A DNA stretch of 64,000 bases, from assembly GCA_963611355.1 (NCBI GenBank), contig CAVDRM010000003.1, positions 62,001-126,000 on the forward strand, read 5' to 3'. Source of the stretch: CAVDRM01 sp963611355. GTDB taxonomy: Bacteria > Bacillota > Clostridia > Christensenellales > Aristaeellaceae. Below the pieces are notes generated by a model. The model had not been told where the DNA came from and did no database searches. It was given only the letters and a program-made list of their open reading frames with translations. Below, one piece after another: positions 52,848 to 60,791 of the stretch. Numbering within the stretch: position 1 is the stretch's first letter; every line of letters starts with the position of its first letter. The position numbers and the translations under genes were made by a program.

Positions 52848-52894
52848 CTTCTGTTGCACGATTCGCTCAACCGCAAAACGGAGGGAGAGATACC

Positions 52895-54334
52895 ATGCCC
52901 GATATGCTTTTAGTGCTGGACCTTGACCATCTGGCCGCCCGAACAACGGCGCGAAAGCTGCGCTCGGCGCGTATCTGCTGCAAAATCGTACCGGAGGACA
53001 CGGACGCGGCGCAAATTGCCGCGGAAGCGCCGCTCGGCCTGATTTTAGCCGGCGGCAGGAATGGCTGCTCCGCGCTCGACAAGGCGCTTTTATCCCTGCC
53101 GATGCCCGTATTGGCGCTGTCCGGCGCTGCTGGAAGGCTTTGCGAATGCTTGGGCGGTCAGGCGGAAGCGCCGCAGGCCGTTGATGCGCTGGCGGACATT
53201 CGGTATAAGGAATGCTCCCTCCTCATCGGCTTGGAGGACGGCCCGCGGATGCTGGGCAGCGTAAGCGCTTTGACCCTGGCGGCGGACGGGCTGACAATCG
53301 CCGAAACAGCGGACGGAATCGTGTACGCCTTTTCGGATGCAGCGGGAACGCGCCTGGGCATTCAGACGGACATTGAACCGAACGATCCGGACGGGATGCA
53401 GATTCTGATGAATTTCGCCCTGAATGTCTGCGGCTGCACCGAATGGTGGGACGAAGAGGCTTTTGTGAAGGGCACGGTGGACGAAATTCGAAAAGCCGTG
53501 CAGGACGGAACGGCCATCTGCGCCATGACGGGCGGGCTGAACAGCGGCGTGAGTGCGCTGCTGGCACACAAGGCGCTGGGCGGCAGGCTGCGCTGCGTGT
53601 TCGTGGACACGGGGCTTTTGCGCGATGGCGAGGCTGATGCGTTCATGACCTTCTATCAGGGCGAACGAGGCCTGAACATCACCCGCATCGATGCAAAGGA
53701 GCAGTTCCTGTCCGCGCTTCAGGGCGTGATTGACCCGACCGAAAAAAGGACAGTCATCGGCGGTCTGTTTCATCAAATTCTGTCTGCCGAGCAGGCGAAA
53801 ACGGAGGGGCTGGCCGCCCTCATCAAGGGCACGAGTTATTCCGACGTCATGCAGAACAGCCATTCGGCGCAGGGGCAGTCCGCGCTGACGCTCATTGAGC
53901 CTGTGCATGACCTGTTTAAGGATGAAATTCGGAAAATCGGCGAATACTTGGGGCTGCCCACCGGCATCATTTCCTCTCAGCCCTTCCCCGGCAGCGGCTT
54001 GGCGCTGCGGATATTGGGCGAGGCAAACGAGAAGAATTTGCGCACGCTTCGTCGGGCAGACAGGATTTTCAGCGAAGAGATTGCAGCATCGCCGCAGAAC
54101 AAGCGGCTGTGGCAGCATTTCGCCGTGTTAAGCCCCAATGCGATGGGGAACGGCGATGTCATCTGCCTGCGTGCCGTCCACGCGGCCGACGGAGCGCCGG
54201 CGCACGCCTCGCGCCTTCCATACGACCTTTTGGAGGCTGTTACCGACCGCATTTTGCGGGAATGCCCCGAAGTGCAGCGCGTGGTGTACGATTTAACGCC
54301 GTCTTCCCATTATGCCGGTATCGAATGGCAATAA
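52895..54334 (+). CDS. Degenerate GMP-synthase-like protein
   Basis: A 479-residue protein with the two-part layout of GuaA. Residues 1-190 correspond to the glutamine amidotransferase, but the catalytic Cys motif GxCxG is replaced by LALSGAAGRLCECLGG, so glutaminase activity is doubtful. The ATP-pyrophosphatase part (about 195-360) has TGGLNSGVSALLAHK in place of the usual SGGVDSSV P-loop (D and S changed), while GTSYSDVMQNSH and LFKDEIRKIGEYLGLP are kept. The C-terminal dimerisation part follows (FPGSGLALRILGEAN). This is a paralogue rather than the housekeeping enzyme. It heads a four-gene operon behind a sigma-H-type promoter. Confidence 0.75.
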   Translation: MPDMLLVLDLDHLAARTTARKLRSARICCKIVPEDTDAAQIAAEAPLGLILAGGRNGCSALDKALLSLPMPVLALSGAAGRLCECLGGQAEAPQAVDALADIRYKECSLLIGLEDGPRMLGSVSALTLAADGLTIAETADGIVYAFSDAAGTRLGIQTDIEPNDPDGMQILMNFALNVCGCTEWWDEEAFVKGTVDEIRKAVQDGTAICAMTGGLNSGVSALLAHKALGGRLRCVFVDTGLLRDGEADAFMTFYQGERGLNITRIDAKEQFLSALQGVIDPTEKRTVIGGLFHQILSAEQAKTEGLAALIKGTSYSDVMQNSHSAQGQSALTLIEPVHDLFKDEIRKIGEYLGLPTGIISSQPFPGSGLALRILGEANEKNLRTLRRADRIFSEEIAASPQNKRLWQHFAVLSPNAMGNGDVICLRAVHAADGAPAHASRLPYDLLEAVTDRILRECPEVQRVVYDLTPSSHYAGIEWQ

Positions 54335-54435
54335 AACCATCAGCGAAAGCATGATAAAGCAGGCTTTCATGCCGACCATATTTTTTGTTTTTTCTCTCTG
54401 TGCGGCCGTCGAACGCGCAGGAGGAAAGGAGTTCT

Positions 54436-55239
54436 ATGCGCATCACCCATCCGCAGGCCACCTTTCAGGGCATTCCGCCGCAGGACATGTTTTTTGTCTC
54501 CAACGAACGGCAGGTGCAGCTCGGCTCAGGCTATGTCATCTCCAGCTTTCAGCGGGAGCTGTATCCGGAACGGCCGTTAAACCTCTATATCCAGATTGAT
54601 TCCCAGCCCTCGGCGCGCAGCCTTCTGTTCGGGGCGCTGCTGGCGCGGGCGGAGGTCATCAGAGCGCAGACCCCCGCTATTCCCGCACGGCTGTACACCC
54701 AGCTCCCCGTGGAGGCGGAAGAGCTTCTGAGCTTTTATCAGCGCAGCGGGCTTGTTCTGGATGACGCGGAGGATATGTTCGGCTTTTCACCGGATTTGCT
54801 GGCGGACGGACGGACACCCATGGGGCTTCAATACGCCTCTGTTCCGCTGGAGGGGGATGCGCAGCAGGATGCGTTTCTTCGCAGGCTCAACGCCATGCGC
54901 ATTGCGCCGATTCAGCGGGATCAGCTGACCCTGTGGCGGGAGCAGAGCAATTTTCTGGCCTTGGGCTTTTATCGCGGCGGACAGCCGGTGACGGAGCTGA
55001 TGACCGTCGGCAACGGTGAACAGGCGATTCTGGTCGCCGTATACACCCGCTCGGAAAACCGTCGGCAGGGGCTGGCCACGGCGCTGATGGGGCTGGCGGG
55101 CAATGTCTTAAAGGAGCGCGGCGTGGAGCAGGTGTTTGCCAACATTTTCCGCCGCAATGCCCCGCAGGTCGCATTGATGAAAAAAATCAATGCGCAGTTT
55201 ATCCGTACGGCCACCTTATTGCCGGGGATGGACATATAA
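54436..55239 (+). CDS. GNAT acyltransferase with extra N-terminal region
   Basis: A 267-residue protein with a C-terminal GNAT fold (about residues 125-265): TLWREQSNFLALGFYRGGQP, the acetyl-CoA loop VYTRSENRRQGLATALMGL and VFANIFRRNAPQVALMKKIN. The first 120 residues form a separate region of unknown kind (MRITHPQATFQGIPPQ), possibly a second degenerate GNAT fold. The start at 54436 follows AGGAGGAAAGGAG. It lies between the GuaA-like gene and two ATP-grasp genes in the same direction, suggesting an acylation step on the operon's product. Confidence 0.75.
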   Translation: MRITHPQATFQGIPPQDMFFVSNERQVQLGSGYVISSFQRELYPERPLNLYIQIDSQPSARSLLFGALLARAEVIRAQTPAIPARLYTQLPVEAEELLSFYQRSGLVLDDAEDMFGFSPDLLADGRTPMGLQYASVPLEGDAQQDAFLRRLNAMRIAPIQRDQLTLWREQSNFLALGFYRGGQPVTELMTVGNGEQAILVAVYTRSENRRQGLATALMGLAGNVLKERGVEQVFANIFRRNAPQVALMKKINAQFIRTATLLPGMDI

Positions 55240-55265
55240 CGCAATCTGTTCGGGAGGATGGCGCT

Positions 55266-56129
55266 GTGCTGCACGGCTGGTTAATCGGCAACGGATTTAT
55301 GAAAAGCGCGGCGTTTGAGCGGCTGTACGCGGCACTGGAAACGGCAGCCTCGGAACGCGGCGTTCTCCTGACAAGGCGGTTCAACGATGAATTTTGTCCT
55401 TTTTCGGGTGCGCCGCTTCAGGATGCACCCGATTTTGTGCTTTTCTGGGACAAGGATGTGCGCTTGGCGCGGCAAATGGAAAAGCAGGGGTTTCGGCTCT
55501 TTAACAGCGCGGAGAGCATCGCCCTGTGCGATGACAAGACGCTGACCTATCTGGCGCTTCAGGGCGCTGTCCCCATGCCGGACACGATTTTAGCGCCCCT
55601 GACCTTTACCGATTACGGCGCGGGCAGCTTTCTTGACAGGGTGGCGGAGCGCCTTTCCTATCCGTATGTCATGAAGGAGGGGCTTGGCTCGTTCGGGCAG
55701 CAGGTGTATCTCATCCGCGAAAAGGATGAGGCGCTGGCGCTGCTGAACCGCATCGGCGAAAAGCCCGTGCTGTTTCAGCAATTCATCCGTGAATCCGCCG
55801 GACGGGATGTGCGCGTGTATGTCGTGGGCGGGCGCTGTATTGCCTCCATGGAGCGGCATAGCCTGACAGGAGATTTTCGTGCGAATATCGGCGGCGGCGG
55901 AACGGCCTTTCTCCATGCCTTAAGCGCGGAGGAGGAGCAGCTGGCGCTTGTATGCGCCGAACGCCTGGGGCTGACCTTCGGCGGCGTGGATCTGCTCTTT
56001 TCCAAGCACGGGCCGCTGCTTTGCGAGGTCAATTCCAATGCGCATTTTGCCGCCCTGAGCGCCTTGACGGGCGCCAATCCGGCCGATGAGATTATTCGAG
56101 AGGTGAAGCGTCAATGCGCGGCGCACTGA
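55266..56129 (+). CDS. RimK-like ATP-grasp ligase, first copy
   Basis: A 287-residue ATP-grasp enzyme of the RimK/alpha-L-glutamate ligase type, joining an amino acid to a carboxylate. Marks are NSAESIALCDDKTLTYLAL, the ATP-binding YPYVMKEGLGSFGQQVYLI (about 136-154), RESAGRDVRVYVVGGRCIAS (about 179-198) and the metal site LLCEVNSNAHF (about 258). It uses a GTG start at 55266 after GGAGG. It overlaps the second ATP-grasp gene by 16 bp. The substrate is unknown; a small molecule or peptide built with its neighbours is likely. Confidence 0.82.
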   Translation: MLHGWLIGNGFMKSAAFERLYAALETAASERGVLLTRRFNDEFCPFSGAPLQDAPDFVLFWDKDVRLARQMEKQGFRLFNSAESIALCDDKTLTYLALQGAVPMPDTILAPLTFTDYGAGSFLDRVAERLSYPYVMKEGLGSFGQQVYLIREKDEALALLNRIGEKPVLFQQFIRESAGRDVRVYVVGGRCIASMERHSLTGDFRANIGGGGTAFLHALSAEEEQLALVCAERLGLTFGGVDLLFSKHGPLLCEVNSNAHFAALSALTGANPADEIIREVKRQCAAH

Positions 56130-56965
56130 TTTACGAGCGCGGGAATATAGAGCGGAATCGGCGCTACATCGAGCTGTTTACTGCTGCGGCGGCGCGGCGC
56201 GGGGACTCGCTTTTGCTTCTGTGCACGGATGCAATATCCTTCGGCTTTCAAAACCGGCAGCCGTTCTTCCTGTGGAATGGCTCGGCGTGTCCGCTTGATT
56301 TCGCCGTCATGCGCTGTATTCGCCTGCTCCTGTCCGTCCATTTGGAGGGCATGGGCATTCCCGTTTTTAATCCCGCCAAGGTCAGCAGAATCTGCAATGA
56401 CAAGCGCGAAACGGCGCGGCTTTTTTATCAAAAGAAGCTGCCGTTTGTCGATACGGCCTTTGCAAGTTCGTCCTGCATGACCCACCCCTTTTCTTATCCC
56501 GTGGTCGTTAAGGCGGCGGACGGCTGCGGCGGACGGCAGGTGTTTTTGTGCAGGAGCGCGGAGGAATATGCTTCGGCGATTGCCCGCATTGCCCCCTCTG
56601 CCGCCGTTGTCCAGCCGTTTGTAGAAACGGGCGGACGCGATGTACGGCTTTATATGCTGGGCGGACGTTTCCGCATAGGGATGGAGCGCTGCAGCGATTC
56701 GGGCGATTTCCGCAGCAATTTCGGCTTGAACGGCCATGCACGCCCCTGCGCGCCCGATGCGGCACTGATTGCCTTGGCAGAGCGCGCCATTGACGGCTTG
56801 AGCGCGGCGCTGGTCGGCGTGGATTTTCTGTTTGACCGGCAGGGTCATGTCTTCCTCAATGAAATCGAGGATGCCGTCGGCACAAGAATGCTGTATCAAT
56901 ATACGGACATTGACATTGTGGATGAATACATGGCATTGATTCATAATACAGTCATCAAAAAATAA
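56114..56965 (+). CDS. RimK-like ATP-grasp ligase, second copy
   Basis: A 283-residue paralogue of the preceding enzyme with the same fold: NPAKVSRICNDKRETARLFY, ATP-binding YPVVVKAADGCGGRQVFLC (about 136-154), ETGGRDVRLYMLGGRFRIGM and metal site HVFLNEIEDAVGTRML. The final motif NEIEDAVG differs from the EVNSNAHF of copy 1, so the two probably use different acceptor substrates. It starts inside the preceding gene (16-bp overlap). A terminator array follows at 56965-57234. Confidence 0.8.
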   Translation: MRGALIYERGNIERNRRYIELFTAAAARRGDSLLLLCTDAISFGFQNRQPFFLWNGSACPLDFAVMRCIRLLLSVHLEGMGIPVFNPAKVSRICNDKRETARLFYQKKLPFVDTAFASSSCMTHPFSYPVVVKAADGCGGRQVFLCRSAEEYASAIARIAPSAAVVQPFVETGGRDVRLYMLGGRFRIGMERCSDSGDFRSNFGLNGHARPCAPDAALIALAERAIDGLSAALVGVDFLFDRQGHVFLNEIEDAVGTRMLYQYTDIDIVDEYMALIHNTVIKK

Positions 56966-57232
56966 CGGATGCCGGCTTTCCGGCACCCGTCAGACTGTCG
57001 AAAAAGTCTGCAGACCTTCTTGGGGATGCATGAAGGGGCCGCAGCCCCTTCATTTTTAATCGTATCGACCGGCTTTGCCGGTCGTGCGGGGCGATTTTTC
57101 GGAGCGTCAGCGCAGAAAAATCATTTCCGCAGCCTTGCCATGCAGGATGAATGGCTTCATCCTGCATGGAGCGTGTCAAAAACGCAGTTTTTGGACACGC
57201 AGACGGATGCCGGCTTTCCGGCACCCGTTTTT
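56965..57232. repeat. Hairpin array with a 26-bp direct repeat
   Basis: This 268-bp gap is almost entirely made of hairpins: 56970-56985, 56991-57010, 57031-57052 (9-bp stem plus TTTTT), 57067-57083, 57139-57168 (13-bp perfect stem) and 57171-57200, a relative of the 25952 hairpin. A 26-bp sequence, beginning ACGGATGCCGG and ending CCGGCACCCGT, occurs exactly at both ends (56965-56990 and 57203-57228). No gene is present. Confidence 0.75.
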
Positions 57233-57234
57233 TT
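57204..57234 (+). terminator. Terminator at the end of the hairpin array
   Basis: CGGATGCCGG pairs with CCGGCACCCG (one mismatch) around CTTT and is followed by seven T residues; it closes the ATP-grasp operon just before the convergent U32 gene. Confidence 0.65.
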
Positions 57235-58465
57235 ACATGTGATTTCGGTTTGGGCCTGAAATGAAGTCTCCCGGTTCCGCCGGATACGGACACGGCACTC
57301 GCACGCGCTGTCCGGCAACGGACACGGTGGAAACCTCATTGCCCGTCTCATCGACCGTGATTTTCGATGCATTGAACGGCAGCCTGCCCTTGGGCGACAG
57401 AAGCTCCAATTCATCGCCCGCATAAAATCGGTTTTTCAGGGAAAGCAGCAGCTCGCCGTTTTCACAGCCCAGCACATCGGCGACATATTCCCGCGTCTGC
57501 ATGAAGCCGGCCGCGCCGGAGGCAGGCTGCGGCGCGCCGAAGAAAAAGCCCGTGTTCGAGGCGCGATGGCTCGCTTTTTCAAGGTCTTCCCGCCATTTGG
57601 GCAGCATCGCCCGATAGCTTTCCTCTCCTTGCTTTTCCAAGACATCCAGCGCCCGCCGATAGCACGACACGACAGAGGCGACATAGTACGCCGTCTTCAT
57701 CCGTCCCTCAATTTTGAGGGATGCAATCCCCGCCCGCTTCATTTCCGGCAGATGAGACAGCATATTCAGGTCATAAGCGGAAAAAAGGCTTGTGCCGCGC
57801 TCGTCTGCCTCCACCCGAATGACTTCATTTGGTCTCTTTTCCTCGACCACATGATAGCTCCAGCGGCACGGCTGCGCACACACGCCGTGATTGCCGCCGC
57901 GCCCCGTCATATGGTCGCTCAGCATACAGCGGCCGGAATAGGCCATGCACATCGCGCCATGCACAAACGCCTCTAATTCGACCTCTTTGGGCAGCGCCTC
58001 ACGGATGCGCCGAATCCTGTCCAGCGACAGCTCCCGCGCCAAAACAATGCGCTTCGCCCCCATGCCGGCAAAGACCTCGGCGGCGGGGGTGTTCATCACA
58101 TTCGCCTGTGTGCTGACATGGAGCATAAGCTTCGGCACACGCGCCCGCAGCAGAGAGAATGCGCCCAAATCGCTGACAATGGCGGCGTCAACGCCCGCCT
58201 CCCATGCCCTTTGCGCACAGGAAACCAGCCCGTTCAGTTCGTCATCGTACGGCAGGATATTGAGCGTCACATAAAACTTTTTGCTCTGCGCGTGGGCAAG
58301 GCGTACGGCCTCGCGCAGCTCGTCATCATCGAAATTTCCGGCAAAGGCGCGCAGACCATAGGCTTTCATGCCGCCGTAGACCGCGTCCGCACCAAAGCGC
58401 AAGGCGGCCTTCAGCTGGGACATCCCGCCCGCCGGAGCAAGCAGTTCCGTCATGTTAATTTCCAT
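57233..58465 (-). CDS. Peptidase U32-family protein (TrhP/YrrO-like)
   Basis: A 410-residue protein of the 'collagenase-like' U32 family; homologues TrhP and RlhA act in prephenate-dependent hydroxylation of tRNA or rRNA rather than proteolysis. The N-terminus MTELLAPAGGMSQLKAALRF is typical, and the family signature with four cysteines appears in GAMCMAYSGRCMLSDHMTGR and GGNHGVCAQPCRW, probably ligating an iron-sulfur cluster. The start at 58465 overlaps the mltG stop by 11 bp; the ATG at 58453 is the alternative. U32 genes next to mltG are standard in Firmicutes (yrrL-yrrN-yrrO in Bacillus). Confidence 0.9.
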   Translation of the reverse strand: MEINMTELLAPAGGMSQLKAALRFGADAVYGGMKAYGLRAFAGNFDDDELREAVRLAHAQSKKFYVTLNILPYDDELNGLVSCAQRAWEAGVDAAIVSDLGAFSLLRARVPKLMLHVSTQANVMNTPAAEVFAGMGAKRIVLARELSLDRIRRIREALPKEVELEAFVHGAMCMAYSGRCMLSDHMTGRGGNHGVCAQPCRWSYHVVEEKRPNEVIRVEADERGTSLFSAYDLNMLSHLPEMKRAGIASLKIEGRMKTAYYVASVVSCYRRALDVLEKQGEESYRAMLPKWREDLEKASHRASNTGFFFGAPQPASGAAGFMQTREYVADVLGCENGELLLSLKNRFYAGDELELLSPKGRLPFNASKITVDETGNEVSTVSVAGQRVRVPCPYPAEPGDFISGPNRNHM

Positions 58466-59648
58466 GTTCCTTGTCGTAGGCCTCCCACAAGGGCTGATAA
58501 ATCTTCACCGCCTGCTGATGCTCTTCATAGGTGCGGCTGAAGTACAGCTCGTTGCCGGCCGGATCCTTGCTGCAGAAGTAGAGATATTCCTGACCCGCCG
58601 CCATATAGCTTTCATCGGGATACAGCGCCGCATAAACGGCCGCCGGAGACGGAGAGCAGATGGGGCCAAGCGGCAGCCCCTTGTAGCGGTAGGTGTTATA
58701 AAGGGAATCGACGGAGGTATCCGCAGCCGTCAGTGCCATGCGCCTGACCCCTGTCGCGTATTTGACGGTCACATCGCTGCCCAAGGTCATGTTTTTCTTG
58801 AGCCTGTTGTGGAAGACGGCGGAGACCTTGGCAAAGTCCGCGTTGACGGCCTCCTTTTCAATCATCGAGGCCAGTGTCATCACCTCGTCCATGCTCATAT
58901 CAAGCTCTTCTGCCCGCGCAAAGTATTCATCCGTCCAGACAGAGCCGGTCTGCGACAGCAGCTTTTTGATGATGTCGCCCGCCGTGGCGTTCGTGTAAAT
59001 TTCGTAGGTATTCGCAGCCAGATAGCCTTCCAGGACATAATAACGCTGATTGACATTCTTTGTGTTCAGCACGTCCTGAATATAATAATAGCTGCTGTAA
59101 TTTTCGCCCGACTTACAGAGGGATAAAAACTCCGCCGTATCGGTCAGCGCGCCCTGCTCCGCCAGATAATCCGCAATGTCCGTCACCGTCCAGCCGGGAA
59201 TGACGGTGATTGTGCGAACGATGGGTTTGCCGTCGCCCGTGGTCAGGGTGCTCAAAATGTCCTGCATACTCATGGAGCGGCTCAATGTATATTCGCCGGA
59301 CTGTATTTTTTGCCCGTAGCCCAAAAAATCGGCATAGTATTTGAACACGGAGCGATTTCTGATAAGGTTCTGCGCCTCCAGATTGTTCGCAACCTTTGTC
59401 AGGCTGCTGCCGCTTGCGATTTCAAAAGTCACCGCGGAGGTGTCGTCTGCATCCACGGCGGCAAAAAAATGCCCGTCCACATAGTGATATGCGGACATGA
59501 CGACCCCGAACACCGCCAGCAGAACGCACAGGGCAATCAGCACGGGGCGAAGAAGCTGCCAAACCCAGCTGTACCAAAACAGCCCGTACTCGCGTTCTCT
59601 GTGCAGCTCCTCGCGGGAAAGCTTCCTATCCGAACGGAAATTTTTCAA
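58455..59648 (-). CDS. mltG: Endolytic transglycosylase MltG
   Basis: A 397-residue membrane enzyme cleaving nascent glycan strands, setting glycan chain length. A cytoplasmic basic start and one membrane helix (LLRPVLIALCVLLAVFGVVM, about 32-52) precede the LysM-like and YceG domains. The catalytic Glu lies in TLASMIEKEAVNADFAKVSA (about 255-275), with the downstream HNRLKKNMTLGSDVTVKYA and the late GLPLGPICSPSPAAVYAAL motif also conserved. It lies 15 bp after ylbF and overlaps the U32 gene. Confidence 0.95.
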   Translation of the reverse strand: MKNFRSDRKLSREELHREREYGLFWYSWVWQLLRPVLIALCVLLAVFGVVMSAYHYVDGHFFAAVDADDTSAVTFEIASGSSLTKVANNLEAQNLIRNRSVFKYYADFLGYGQKIQSGEYTLSRSMSMQDILSTLTTGDGKPIVRTITVIPGWTVTDIADYLAEQGALTDTAEFLSLCKSGENYSSYYYIQDVLNTKNVNQRYYVLEGYLAANTYEIYTNATAGDIIKKLLSQTGSVWTDEYFARAEELDMSMDEVMTLASMIEKEAVNADFAKVSAVFHNRLKKNMTLGSDVTVKYATGVRRMALTAADTSVDSLYNTYRYKGLPLGPICSPSPAAVYAALYPDESYMAAGQEYLYFCSKDPAGNELYFSRTYEEHQQAVKIYQPLWEAYDKEHGN

Positions 59649-59663
59649 AATGACAGCCTCCGT

Positions 59664-60011
59664 TTATTTGGTGGGCACTTCAATCGGTACGCCCGCCTCT
59701 TGGGACAGGTAGGCGAACACATCCGCCAGCAGCCGCTGAAGGCGTACCTTGGAAAGAAGATATTCGCTCGTTTCCGGCGTTGCGTACAAAAGCGCGCTCA
59801 TCTGCTGGAAGCGCTTCACATCCGTTTCGTCCATTTCGCGCCCCGCCACGGCGTACATTTGCAGCCGCGTTTGCAGCTTGTCAAACTCCTTGAGCAGCGC
59901 CGCGCTCGTCTCGTTCTCAAACGCATTTTCCCTGGCGCGGATAAAATCCGAGTATTCCTGACTTTCCCTGATGGCCTGCGCCACGCTCTTCGCCTGCTCC
60001 TTCACATTCAT
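59664..60011 (-). CDS. YlbF/YmcA-family regulatory protein
   Basis: A 115-residue all-helical protein of the Com_YlbF family. In Bacillus, YlbF, YmcA and YaaT form a complex that acts on RNase Y and affects competence, sporulation and biofilm. The helical pattern (AKSVAQAIRESQEYSDFIRA, ALLKEFDKLQTRLQMYAVAG) fits. The start at 60011 follows GGAGGG; the longest frame would include 50 more codons with no homology. It leads into mltG and the U32 gene. Confidence 0.85.
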   Translation of the reverse strand: MNVKEQAKSVAQAIRESQEYSDFIRARENAFENETSAALLKEFDKLQTRLQMYAVAGREMDETDVKRFQQMSALLYATPETSEYLLSKVRLQRLLADVFAYLSQEAGVPIEVPTK

Positions 60012-60090
60012 CAAAATCCCTCCGTCATTCAAACGAAACCGCGTCCCTGTTTCTTCCCGCCAGACACGGCAGGCATCGTCATTTTTTTGA

Positions 60091-60107
60091 GGCAGCACTG
60101 CCCAAAT
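60091..60107. repeat. MITE-like terminal repeat, third copy
   Basis: GGCAGCACTGCCCAAAT matches the left end of the 38462 element at 15 of 17 positions. No matching second end was found within the gap, so it may be a relic. Confidence 0.4.
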
Positions 60108-60601
60108 GAGCATGCGCTGTTTTTGCATGGCATGGTTCGATGCGCCGAAAACATCGGTCAATCATAAAAATTTTTGTACAAACCGCAGCCAGCGAGCAGT
60201 CACACAAAAATGATGCGGCAAATCAGCGTCAGCAGGGAATAGCTGCCGGCGCTTTACGTATAGCATAATAATGAAAAGCGGGTTTGTCAAGAAAAAAGTC
60301 GGCATACCGATAAACCATTTACGCATCAAAGCAGAGATGCTTCTTGCAGCAGAAAGCACCGCCGTTTATTGTTGATAAAGCAAAAATTTTGCTTATACCC
60401 GTTCAGATACCCAAAGCGAACATACCGATGATCGGGTGATATGGCTGTAAGCTCATGCCGTTGCTGCTCATCAACCGTTGTTTTATCAGCCGTATGCTTC
60501 TATCATGATAATCGATGCCATAGTGAGGTAAATCCGGTGTGCTTTGTGGTGCTCTTGGCTCGGTTTTGTAACCTCTGGTCGTTCTTAGACACTCGGAAGA
60601 G

Positions 60602-60647
60602 GCTGTCTCGCCTGATTTTTTTCCAATCATTTTGAGACAGCTTTTTT
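60602..60647 (+). terminator. Intrinsic terminator
   Basis: GGCTGTCTCG pairs with TGAGACAGCT (10 bp with G-U ends) across a 23-25 nt T-rich loop and is followed by TTTTTT. No plus-strand gene is recognised upstream, which suggests a lost gene or a non-coding transcript. Confidence 0.5.
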
Positions 60648-60694
60648 GTCTTCCGCGTTTGCTGTTTTCTGCGCGGGAGCCGCGTTTTTCAAAA

Positions 60695-60724
60695 GAAGGA
60701 AAAACGCAAGAACAGGTCGAATAA
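60695..60724 (+). promoter_or_regulatory. Sigma-H-type promoter (site D), full consensus
   Basis: GAAGGAAAA (60695-60703), a 12-bp spacer and GTCGAATAA (60716-60724) fit RNAGGAWWW-N12-RNNGAATWW at every position. It precedes the glycosyltransferase gene by about 70 bp. Confidence 0.75.
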
Positions 60725-60791
60725 TGGCTGACTAAGGCTATGCCGTCTTTTTTGCTGCCAAGTCATCCAGCATGACAGAGGGGGTTCGCAC

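Larger units (their letters stand above)
60012..60694. other. Gap between ylbF and the glycosyltransferase gene
   Basis: About 680 bp with no supported gene. It holds one MITE-like end (60091-60107), AT-rich stretches and a terminator (60602-60647). Frames of 64-75 codons on both strands around 60403-60635 overlap each other, have no ribosome site and resemble no family. The region may contain decayed mobile DNA. Confidence 0.5.

Noticed and set aside
60403..60635. Transposase or recombinase remnant
   Set aside because: Frames on both strands of 64-75 codons were inspected; neither has a recognisable catalytic motif or ribosome site.
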